Shown here one piece after another: positions 14,029 through 23,162 of a DNA stretch of 64,000 nucleotides; positions within the stretch are counted from its first letter, which is position 1; every line of letters begins with the position of its first letter. The notes beneath the pieces were generated by a model that searched no databases, had not been told where the DNA came from, and worked only from the letters and a program-made list of their open reading frames with translations. Origin of the DNA: Plasmodiophora brassicae (lineage: Eukaryota; Endomyxa; Phytomyxea; Plasmodiophorida; Plasmodiophoridae). The position numbers and the translations under genes were made by a program. The stretch covers positions 496,001-560,000 of the forward strand of contig JASFAU010000010.1 of the NCBI GenBank assembly GCA_039704465.1, in the 5' to 3' direction.

Positions 14029-14988
14029 ATGTCGACAGCCGTCCTGCCACCGCCCGACATCGTCCTGAACGGCGCCGACGCCGGCCAGCCGTCTGAGGCG
14101 CTGGCGCCGCCCGTCACCCACGACAACGGCACCGCCAATAACGGTGCGCTGCGACGATCGTCGCGCCAGCCCAAGCCGGTCGCGTCGTCGGCCATGCAGG
14201 TGGACAGCGACTTCGTCGCCAGTGCTGTGGCGGCAGGCAGTGGCGACGGACAGGCGACACCAGCGTCATCGCCGGTGCCGTCGCAGGCGCGTCCCGACGT
14301 CGTCGTTCGTGATGACGGCGCCGGCGGTATGGTCGTCGTCGTTCGCCAATGGAAATCGTCGGACGCGCGTCGTCCTCGACCGCCTCCAGCACGATCCACC
14401 GTGCCACGTCGGCGAGCGCCGGCGACCCAGCCGCGCCGGTTGTCGTTGCCGGCGCCGGCCAGGACGACGACGCATCTCGAAGACCCAGTAGAGGCGGCGC
14501 TGCCGTTGTTGGCGTTGATGGAGAGCTGTGGAGGGGCGAACGGAGTGCCGACAACGAACATGTCGGACGACGACGATGAGGATTGCTATGATGGCGACCC
14601 GTTCAACAGCAATGTCGACAACTGCTCCGATTACGTGTGCATCATGGTCGGCGGGCCGAACTGGTCGCGGCGAGGATGCGGTGGCGACCTGATCGGCGAT
14701 TTGGTCGACGATATGGACGAGGACGATGCGGACGAGAAGGTCAACATGGAATTCTGGGTGGCGCCCAGGCAGAGCCTGTTGCAAAAGGACCTGAATCAGC
14801 TGGAGGACATCAACAACTACGAACTGGAGAGGAGCGCAGGCGGGTCGCTTCACGACCGTATGAGGTATATCAAGCAATTGTTCAAGCAGCATAGCTTCCG
14901 TCGAGTTCGCGACCTGTACAAGGCTCGACGCAAAGGACATCTCACGATCGCACGCTACATCTCCTTGCTCTATTTCGTCCGTCTATGA
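14029..14988 (+). CDS. Disordered hypothetical protein with acidic patches and basic C-terminal tail
   Basis: A single open frame of 319 codons from the first ATG at 14029. The first two thirds are low complexity: Ala/Pro/Ser/Arg-rich with RRSSRQPKPVASSAMQVDSD, Val/Asp runs and DDDDEDCYDGD. The last 85 residues look folded or helical: MEFWVAPRQSLLQKDLNQ, then DRMRYIKQLFKQHSF and RRVRDLYKARRKGHL. The short basic motif RRSSRQPKPV resembles a nuclear-localisation or chromatin-binding segment, but that is only a resemblance. The reverse strand also has open frames here, as is common in GC-rich DNA; the plus strand is preferred because of the structured C-terminus. No family recognised. Confidence 0.5.
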   Translation: MSTAVLPPPDIVLNGADAGQPSEALAPPVTHDNGTANNGALRRSSRQPKPVASSAMQVDSDFVASAVAAGSGDGQATPASSPVPSQARPDVVVRDDGAGGMVVVVRQWKSSDARRPRPPPARSTVPRRRAPATQPRRLSLPAPARTTTHLEDPVEAALPLLALMESCGGANGVPTTNMSDDDDEDCYDGDPFNSNVDNCSDYVCIMVGGPNWSRRGCGGDLIGDLVDDMDEDDADEKVNMEFWVAPRQSLLQKDLNQLEDINNYELERSAGGSLHDRMRYIKQLFKQHSFRRVRDLYKARRKGHLTIARYISLLYFVRL

Positions 14989-16254
14989 TATCCCAGCCGT
15001 TGCCGGTTTCTCGTCGCCGCGTACTATCTTTTATTGGAAGCGGAATACAGGTCCGACTTCGCCCCGTTTACACTTTGGTTTTCTCCTTTCTGTACAATGC
15101 TACCATCAATATATACATCTGTGAAATGCGCCCATAGCGCCATTACCCTTCATCTGTCCACAAGCAGTTCCAGAACGCTCGCCATGGCTGACCCATCTCA
15201 GTTGGGCTGTTCACCAGCGCCTTGATAACTGTGGTGCAAATCGATTGAGGCAGGCAGGTAGGTGTGTGCTCGATACCGCACACGTACAGTCTTCCAACCG
15301 ATCGTTACATCGGTGCGGGCGCTCTTCACGATAGGGCAGCTCGCCGTTCTTCATCTTCTCTCGCTGGGGCCAACCGCGGCCGTCAGTCATCCCATGGAGC
15401 AGCGAAGACACATGCAGCAAACCGCAATGCGAGCGAACTCGGCACGGTACGCGGCGCCGATCTCCGCGTCCCTGGCGCGGTCGCCAGTGCCTCCTGGGTC
15501 CATGCCGATGGCGGACAAGGCGCTATGGTCCACCGAGGCAACGTCTCCCAGCCGTTATGCTTTTTTGCGATTCGGCTGGCCCTCAGCGCTCACGAGCCAC
15601 GACTCACGACCGATTTCGACAGGCGCCGAATTTGAGCACACAGAAATAAGGAATGAAAAACGATGCGAACTTGATGGTATGCAGGGTGTGGCAGCCTCGT
15701 GGAATGTCACGTTCGGCGATTTGCAGTGTATGCCGTCCTGTCGGGTGTCCTGGGCACGCCTCGATCGCTCGATCCCAGTGGCATGGGCTCCGGTGAGATG
15801 TGTTTTGTAGACCCGGGTGCTGACTGTGTAAGTCTGGCAGGAAGGGGCGAGCAAGTTCATATTTTATGTGCGGATGTGTGTGACCGCGGAGCCGACTGCG
15901 CTCTGGTCCTTCCAGCCACATCCTAGAGGGCACGAACTGAAGTGGCGCCCATGTCAATAATGAAGTACTTGATGCGTCACCATGCGAGGAGAAACAGGAC
16001 GCTATCCAGCGGTTGGCCGTCTTCGCAATGACTGTCTCACGGCAGGTAACGCAGGCCGATTGCTCTGGACCAGTTCGATTACGTCACGGCGCGCGTGACG
16101 TCTGGGCCTGTGCTCCAGGCGCGCAGGTTAGTTGTGGCTTTGGAGTCGAGAACATCCTAGAAACGTCACAGGCCCACTGACTGCATCCTTGCCGCATCAG
16201 TCGGCATCACGTCGCTGTTAGCACCAGTCCACATAGCGCAGTCGTCACATTGAG
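14989..16254. other. Gene-poor interval, nothing identified
   Basis: I found no recognisable gene here. Open frames occur on both strands around 15.2-15.96 kb, including a minus-strand piece reading SALSAIGMDPGGTGDRARD, but none connects into a convincing exon chain and none resembles a known family. Confidence 0.5.
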
Positions 16255-16536
16255 ATGATGAAGGAGCATGAGACGAATTTCCCGCCAGGCACGCGCATTC
16301 AACGGGGTAGCGCTGAGAAGATCGCCAAGATACTGGGCCTAGACCTGGACGTGATCCGCGAGCATTCCCGAAACGGGACCGCCCTCGGCGTGAACCTCGA
16401 CATTGTCGGGCCCCGAATCCACCCGCAGCGAGACCCCGACCAGATGCTGGACCTCCGTGACCAACCAGACTGGCAGCCTGATCCCATTGTTCCCGACGGG
16501 ACCAAGCACACCCGAGTTACGGACCCGGCCGCCTGA
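16255..16536 (+). CDS. Possible small hypothetical protein
   Basis: A 93-codon open frame begins MMKEHETNFPPGTRIQRGSA and continues EKIAKILGLDLDVIREHSR; its composition is compatible with a short helical protein. It lies 277 bp upstream of the PH-RGS gene on the same strand. The opposite strand is open over the same bases, so coding status is weak. No family recognised. Confidence 0.3.
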   Translation: MMKEHETNFPPGTRIQRGSAEKIAKILGLDLDVIREHSRNGTALGVNLDIVGPRIHPQRDPDQMLDLRDQPDWQPDPIVPDGTKHTRVTDPAA

Positions 16537-16813
16537 TAAACAGCACGCCTGCCGCAGACTTCCTGATCGTTGGTCGGGAACGAAAACGACACGTCTCCCG
16601 CGAATCAAAACCCGAATAGGCGTTTGTCGTCGACGAAGTCGGGAAGTGCCAACGGCCTGGGACACTGTCAAAATGGGAGCCGGAAGCCGAGAACCCACGA
16701 ACGCAGTCCGTATGGCGTAACGTTGCGTAGGCGATTCGGGGACACTGACGAAGCAGAGGCCGCTGCCAAGTCCTTGATGGGCTTGTGGTCAGCCTGCCTG
16801 CAGCAACTGTGTC

Positions 16814-18663
16814 ATGGCTCCGCGCCGAGAATGTCTGCGCGTGTTCATGGAGGACGGGTCCTGGACGACGCTTGACGCCACGGATACCAGTACTGTCCAG
16901 GTGCTTTCGCCGACAGGCGCCGATCCGCATCCTCCTGCGTGATAACTATCGTTGTGTAGCACCTTTCCAATGTCCTACAGCGCAAGCGTAGACTTGACCA
17001 AATGCGGGTGCCGGTGTTCACTCTATCCTACAAATATGACGGAAGTCGGTATAATGGGGCTGTTCAGGTTCCACAGAGTCTGACCATGTCCTGGGTAGAT
17101 CAATTCGAACGGACGCTTACACGGCATGAATGCCCTATTGTGATTATGGATGCGTTGGAAAAACACGGAAGTAGGAAGGAACCCACCGGAACAATGAGCA
17201 TCTATCTGACTTCCTTATAGGGCTTGGGTCACCAGTCATTCGTGTCCGTCAGGTTGACGGCGATGAACGGGATGCCTATGAGCGCGAGCTTCAACCCAAC
17301 AGGTCTCCAGCGCAAATCATTGGTAACAGTAGACGTTTGCCTTTGCAAACAGCGCATCGTCTAAGGTCAGTTGTAGACGTGCGTGATGAGTGCCATGGAT
17401 ATCTCGATATGCTAACGGGAGGGCATGAGCTGTTTACCCGATATTGGGTTGTGCTAAGTGAGGGCAAATTGTTCTGGTTTAAATCCCGTCACGATAGAAA
17501 GGTATGCGTTTAATTTATGCTCGCGGTAGACTTGTGTCTTACGGTGGCGATTGACAGGTGAGAGGTCACATCGACTTAGACGATGTGATCGTGAGATCGG
17601 ATAAAGTTAACCTGGTGGGACTATTCGGGCGTGTCTATCCTGGCGTTGGTCCCAGCGCATACGTGCTGCGCATCATGAAGCCAGACAAGCTTGTCCAGTT
17701 CCGCATGGACTCCATCGAGCAACTTCGCACCTGGTCGTCAAGCCTTCGGCTGCATTGCGAAGCTGATTCCGTACAAGAGTCTCCTGATCAGCGATGCTCC
17801 GTCGCCTGACTCTGTTGTACAGGACCCCAATGGCTTGCTTGATAATGCGTGCCTCCAGATCGATACGGAAGAGCATGACTTCTGGACGGCACACGAGGAC
17901 ATCGTCCGAAGCATTTCGAGCATGCAAAACCTTGTGGGCAATCCGTTCGCATTCCAAGCCTTCCTATCGTTTCTCGAGGAAACGCATTCGCAAGATGGTA
18001 TGCAGGGAGTGTGTACTAACATGCTTTATCGTGAACCGTGCTGTGGTGTAGGACTGTTATTCTGGTTTGCTGTTAATCAGTTTGTTACGACATCATTGCA
18101 CGAAGACCAAGCCATGAACGTCGCCGAAGCGATTTTCGAAAAGTTCTTGGCTACTGGTATGCTGAGCTGCTGCCACAACGATAAGTCGCCGCCGTTCATT
18201 GTTTCTGGCAGGGGCTCCCCGCGAGATCGGCATTTCTCCTTCAGAGCAATCGGATATTCAGGCGTTGCTGCGTAGGAGACCTCTTGACCGGGCACTATTT
18301 GATCAGCTCTCACGACGGATTATGTCGGAGTTGGAGCAGGAAAAGTACCCTGAATTTAAGCGGAGCGCATGCTATCGTCGGATACTGTTGAACACAAGAC
18401 ATGTGCCTGACTGCGCACCCTTACTCGGCAACGCGTCGAGACTTTCCACATCCTCGACATCGTCACTCTCTAACTACTCCGGCCGTAATTCCTTAAGCGC
18501 AGGATCTTATCGAACACCTCCATTTCCACTCTCAAACTACCGTCTTTCCCGCGAAATACCATATTCAAGTGGAACTCCAACAGGTGACGGCACCGTTGCC
18601 TCCAGTCGAGGCCGCATACGAAGCGGCTACTGTACATTATCGCCCATCGTCAAAAGCACTTAA
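16814..18663 (+). CDS. PH and RGS domain signalling protein
   Basis: Seven exons, read by eye: 16814-16900, 16960-17170, 17221-17501, 17558-17770, 17823-17997, 18052-18156 and 18212-18663. The six introns are 50-59 nt, all GT-AG. The N-terminus (LRVFMEDGSWTTLDATDTST, then VQHLSNVLQRKRRL) looks like a ubiquitin-fold/RA-type domain. A PH domain follows: GYLDMLTGGHELFTRYWVVL, KLFWFKSRHDRK, VLRIMKPDKLVQFRM. Then comes an RGS box: NPFAFQAFLSFLEETHSQD, GLLFWFAVNQF, DQAMNVAEAIFEKFLATG, and RALFDQLSRRIMSELEQEKY. RGS domains speed GTP hydrolysis by G-alpha; PH domains bind phosphoinositides, so it probably acts at a membrane. The tail after about 18.4 kb is Ser/Thr/Asn-rich and probably disordered. 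Family assignment of PH and RGS is firm; the N-terminal domain is inferred. Confidence 0.82.
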
Positions 18664-18881
18664 CATCTGTGTTCAATATAAGTCAGTTATTTTATTTCGC
18701 TCTCCCTGTGTCGCCCCTGTGTTCATGCCGAGAGACACGAGTTTTGCAATCGTACTGGACTGGTTGACTGTCCCGGTCCCGCCCGAAGTGACGACTCACT
18801 CAGTGAGGCCCCGATGGGCGACGATGATCCAAAATTTCCGCCCCGTGATTTTTTGGTCGTCAGATCGAGTTCGACTTGACG

Positions 18882-19615
18882 ATGGCGTTCGGGTATGAAG
18901 GCGCGATGATGGGCGTGGAGCCGCCTACGACCGGCGAGCACATGCTGGGGACGACTATCATGGCCGTGGCGTTTGATGGGGGCGTGGTGGTCGGTGCCGA
19001 TTCGCGGACGTCGACGGGGGCGTACGTCGCGAACCGCGTGTCGGACAAGCTGACGAAACTTCATGACCGAATCTACTGTTGCCGGTCTGGGTCAGCCGCC
19101 GACACCCAGGCCATTGCTGATATTGTCAAGTACTATCTCGATGTGCATAGGTTGGCAGGATTCATGTGTCCCAAGGGTCACCGATTGAGTTTACCTTGAA
19201 TTGTAGCATCGAGATTGGCGATCTTCCCGAGGTCTCAGTTGCCGCTCATCTTGCACGACGTTTGTGCTATGATTACAAGGACTCGCTGCTCGCCGGTCTC
19301 ATCATTGGCGGATGGGACAAGAGGAACGGCGGGTCGGTGTACACGGTCACGCTTGGCGGATCAGTCGTGAAGCAGGACTATTCGATCGGCGGTTCTGGAT
19401 CGTCGTACATCTACGGCTACTGCGATGCCCATTTCCGTAAGGGCATGACAAAGGAGGAGTGCCAGAAGTTCGTTCGTCACGCAATCTCACATGCCATTGC
19501 GCGGGATGGATCATCTGGAGGCGTCATCCGTCTTGCTACTATCGATGCAAACGGCGCTGAGCGGGTGATGGTGCCTGGCGACCAGCTGCCATACCTGGCA
19601 GAAAAGAACTACTAG
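18882..19615 (+). CDS. PSMB6: 20S proteasome subunit beta1 (caspase-like active site)
   Basis: Two exons, 18882-19150 and 19207-19615, with a 56-nt intron. After a propeptide of about 23 residues the mature enzyme starts at the Thr of [12 protein letters not shown]. Counting from that Thr1, the catalytic Asp17 (GADSRTS) and Lys33 (VSDKLTKL) are present. Arg45 (CCRSGS) is also present; this basic residue gives beta1 its acidic-residue preference. The second exon carries [30 protein letters not shown] and the [11 protein letters not shown] end typical of this subunit. A start at the TTG six bases upstream is unnecessary. The downstream neighbour is a convergent SDR gene with 104 bp between stop codons. 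Confidence 0.95.
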
Positions 19616-19719
19616 ACGCTCTCCCGAGAACACCTCCTGTCGAATACATTTCGAGCAAATTGTCTCTGGACAGTCTTGGTTCGCCGACACAAATCAGACG
19701 ATGGTGTATTCCATATCTT

Positions 19720-20772
19720 TCAGTACCAATCGTGCACCTTGCCTTCGTACCAGAACTTTCCAGATGGCGAACCCTCGGGGAGCTGAGCGAGCTTCAATGG
19801 GGTTTGGATACCCTCTTCGACAGACAGATGGGCGTGAGGGCCCGTCATGTCCGTCCGAACATACCCTGTGCGTACACGAGTTAACTGATGGTACCCAAGG
19901 AAACGGGCGTTGCTAGAAGCACCAGGGCAGCAACAGTTGATTAGAATGCCGGCGTTCTTGTATGAGTTGTCGCGGGCCATAATGCGGGTCAACATCGATA
20001 CGCCAACCTTGCTGATGCCATACGCTGACTTGGGCCAACCCTTACTTTCCCAGACACCATCGCGAACATCGGAGATGAATTCCTCCATCAAATCATTGAG
20101 CCTAGTGGCAAGCGCATCAATGGAGGACTAAAACGAATCAGAATCTCCCGAGACCCATCAATCGTCAGGTTGTCGGCGAGGAAGCGGCCACGCAGAGACT
20201 CACTGCAACTGCCCAGTGCCTTGCAGGACACCGTGCTGGAGATGCTAACGACGCGTGCATTGCGACGCATCAGCGGTAGAAACTCGTTCATGCAGAACAG
20301 CACTCCGTAGTAGTTCGTACGAATAGTGCCGCGCGCGACCCTGCCACGTTCATTACATGTCAGGGATACGAACGTCGATGTGCCACACCGCTGAAATGGT
20401 TACTTTTCATCGAACGCGTCGCCTTTCCAAGCCATGCCGGCGTTATTGATAAGGATATCCAGGCCTGCAGCAATCTCGCGGTAAGATCAGATAGAAGACA
20501 CGTAGGTACGACGTCGACAGCAGATTGTCACCTCCATAATCCGCTTTGATTGTCATTGCGGCTTTCCCGATTGAAGCTACGTCGTCGACATCAACCACAA
20601 GGAGGCGGACGTTGTCGCGGCCAATCTTCTTGACCGCTTCCTCTCCACGTGCGGCGGAACGGGACCCTAGCAGAACGGTGATGTTTGGGGCGCCCGAACT
20701 GGCCAGGGCCTGCACCAGCCCGAACCCAATGCCCTTGTTCGCCCCCGTCACGAGCGCTACGCGGCTGCTCAT
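19720..20772 (-). CDS. Carbonyl-reductase-like short-chain dehydrogenase (SDR)
   Basis: The chosen start at 20772 gives SSRVALVTGANKGIGFGLVQ, the Rossmann TGxxxGIG motif close to the N-terminus as in CBR1. The frame stays open upstream to 20878, so a longer N-terminus is possible. Later exons give LDILINNAGMAWKG, then GVLFCMNEFLPLMRRNARVV, the Ser-containing VSISSTVSCKALGS, the YxxxK pair in SAYGISKVGVSML and INCCCPG/YVRTDMTGP. The end reads GKFWYEGKVHDWY. The region SPSGKFWYEGK matches the carbonyl reductase 1 type rather than generic SDRs. It is expected to reduce carbonyl groups using NADPH in the cytosol. Several introns of about 50-60 nt interrupt it. Confidence 0.9.
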
Positions 20773-21727
20773 TTCGTTCCAGAAATTTGTCCGCCGGCCA
20801 GCTTCACTGATTCGAAATGACAGGTCCTTGCACGTCGTACTCGAAGCGGGATAGCCTTCTATGGCCCCAGCTTCAGTCATTACCTAATTCTTCGAAATTC
20901 ATACCCTTCAGGTTTGATGGCTATCCCACATTTAATGGCAGCTCCCTTGTCCACATTGGCTGTCCGGGCTCTATTCTCGCTGAAGAAGCATACACCACTG
21001 CAGCCATCACACGCAATGCCTGACACACAGCAATGACGTTCGTAGCGATGCTGCTGCGGTTCAGCGACAGCTTGCATCAAATGAGAGACTGCCTGGCATG
21101 AGACTATAGGTAGATATATATGCACACGGTTGTATTACTACGTTGATTGAGAGATAACTGTGCGACATCGACAACACGTGCATGGTCCCTACGGCAAAGT
21201 AATCTCTCATAAGAGCACGTTCGACAAACGTAGATAGCAGTAAGGGCGATCATGCGAAACGTAAACATGTCAGAAACAGCCATAAAGTGTCTTCGACAAC
21301 TTATGATGCAGTATAAACCAGAACTGCATCGTTCGGACTGGTGCCAGATGGTCATCACTCATGGAACAACAGAGAACAGAAACCGGGAAAAACGTTGTTA
21401 CCTAAGGGCACATGTTAGATACAGTACATGATTGACAGGCAATAAAACACATCGTGCATCAGACTTTCGAAAACGAAACATCATCCCCACGAGAAAGAAT
21501 CGGAAGAGGGAGCTAAGTTCTGTCATCATTTGGAAATAGGAAACCGACCCAACAAGATACCACAATCCAATGACAACACCATACGCAGGTGCCTACCTGT
21601 GATGTTGAGAACCGTCAGCCTCAAGGCGAAATGCCCGTGCGGTGTTGTTGGACAGCGAGATCGCCTGCAAGACCTACAGATGCCGCCACGGAGTCCGTGA
21701 ACTAGGTACCGTATATGGGCTGCTGCC
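20773..21727. other. Intergenic interval, nothing identified
   Basis: This stretch is visibly AT-richer than its flanks. Only short frames occur on either strand, and none resembles a protein family. It holds the upstream region of the SDR gene and whatever follows the RMI1-like gene. Confidence 0.5.
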
Positions 21728-23046
21728 CTAAGATAACTCGCGAGTCTCGCGACGCGGGGACTTGATACGAAAGCCCCTGGAGCTCCCAATTCCCATCCCA
21801 TTCCCGGCCTCTGACGTGTGGACAGATCCCTGACAGTCTCCGGCCCTGAAGAGCAGATCTATAATGATGTCATCGAGCGAAATGCTGCAACGGGCCGGGA
21901 AGATTGACAACGTGCTAACTGCTAAGGCGACGCAGAAGCGGCTGAGCAGGTGGACGCCGGCTTCAGGAATTCGGTTTACGGCCAATGGGTGACTCCTGGT
22001 CGTCTAGAGAATGCCGTCGCCACAGCTCTGTTCGGCGACCTTCACGCAGAGTCGATGACGGTCTGCTCCCGCAAACCCCGTCGGCGCGTCCATTGCCGTC
22101 TGTTATGGTGAAACACAGCCATACTTCATCCACCGAGACGTGCCCGTCAGACATCGGCGTCATTACCTCGCGAAATGCTCCGATTTGAAAACGCAGGAAC
22201 GACTATAATGCAGCATCCAGACTGTGAGCACGGTGCAAATGAGGACGCCAATACGTATGAGCAGAGCAGCGGCACGGTATGGGACAGAGGAAACCTGGTG
22301 AACAGGTTGCGGCAACTCCTTAGGCACAAGGCCGATATTAATCCCCGCGTTTATGACGACGAGTTGGCTCGCGACAGTTGACTCTGCTGGTCGTGAGCAA
22401 CTGGACCCCGTGCAGTGACCTGGCATTGCACCGTTCATCAACACAAACCGCTCGAAGATCGAGGTCGTCGGAAGATAGCGAACCTTAAAGTCGCAGCCTC
22501 CACCAACGACAAAGGTGTTGCGAGGCGTCAGCAACAGGTGACCCATTCGAACTGGCACATCTTGGCAGATGATCTTGACCCCGTGCGTGCCAGACAGAGC
22601 ATCCGACATCGGTTTCCGTTCGACCGCAAACGCATATCGAGCGCCATCCGTCAAACACAGTTTCAATGTCCGTTTGCCCTACGACACCGATATGCGTAAG
22701 GGCGCCGTCCAGCGCCTCTCCTGCTGGTCCCTACTGGCGGTCTGTCCTGCTCATCATGCTTTCGACCAATATCTGCCCCATCCACAACTTGTAGAAGCCG
22801 TCGCCCTGCATACAGGTTCATCAGAAGAGATGCGATCCAGCAGGGCAGCAATTGATTCGGACCAGGGAGACAGTCGACAGACAGCATGTTCTCGGGAATG
22901 CATGGTACGCAGCACTCATGCGCATGCGCCAACGCCAGCTGCTCCATGACGCACCGAGAGTCACCCTGGCAGTGGGCCAGCGTCTCTCGTAGCCAGTCTG
23001 CTGCGACGGCACCCTCCAGCGCACTCGGCAACGACACCGGCGCCAT
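21728..23046 (-). CDS. RMI1: RecQ-mediated genome instability protein 1-like (RMI1 N-terminal/OB fold)
   Basis: The start at 23046 reads MAPVSLPSALEGAVAADWLR. The next exons show LLQVVDGADIGRK, then LKLCLTDGARYAFAVERKPM followed by VPVRMGHLLLTPRNTFVVGG. This is the DUF1767/OB-fold signature of RMI1 (LTDG..Y..A.E..P then PVRRG.LLL.P.N..VLGG). RMI1 binds the BLM/Sgs1 helicase and topoisomerase III to dissolve double Holliday junctions. Downstream pieces at 21.97-22.19 kb (SDGHVSVDEVWLCFTITDGN) and 21.73-21.93 kb look like further coding and may hold another OB-like strand pattern. The 3' end is therefore uncertain: stops near 21963 or 21728 are both possible. The start codon is 116 bp from the divergent LRR gene. 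Confidence 0.68.
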
Positions 23047-23162
23047 AAATTGGGTGTTTTAGGTACCAACCGGTCACTGCGTTGAGGATCCCAATTCCCA
23101 GGGCACCATGAGCAGATATTCCTCTGGCATGATCGAATCCAGCTGTACGACAACTGTATGCG

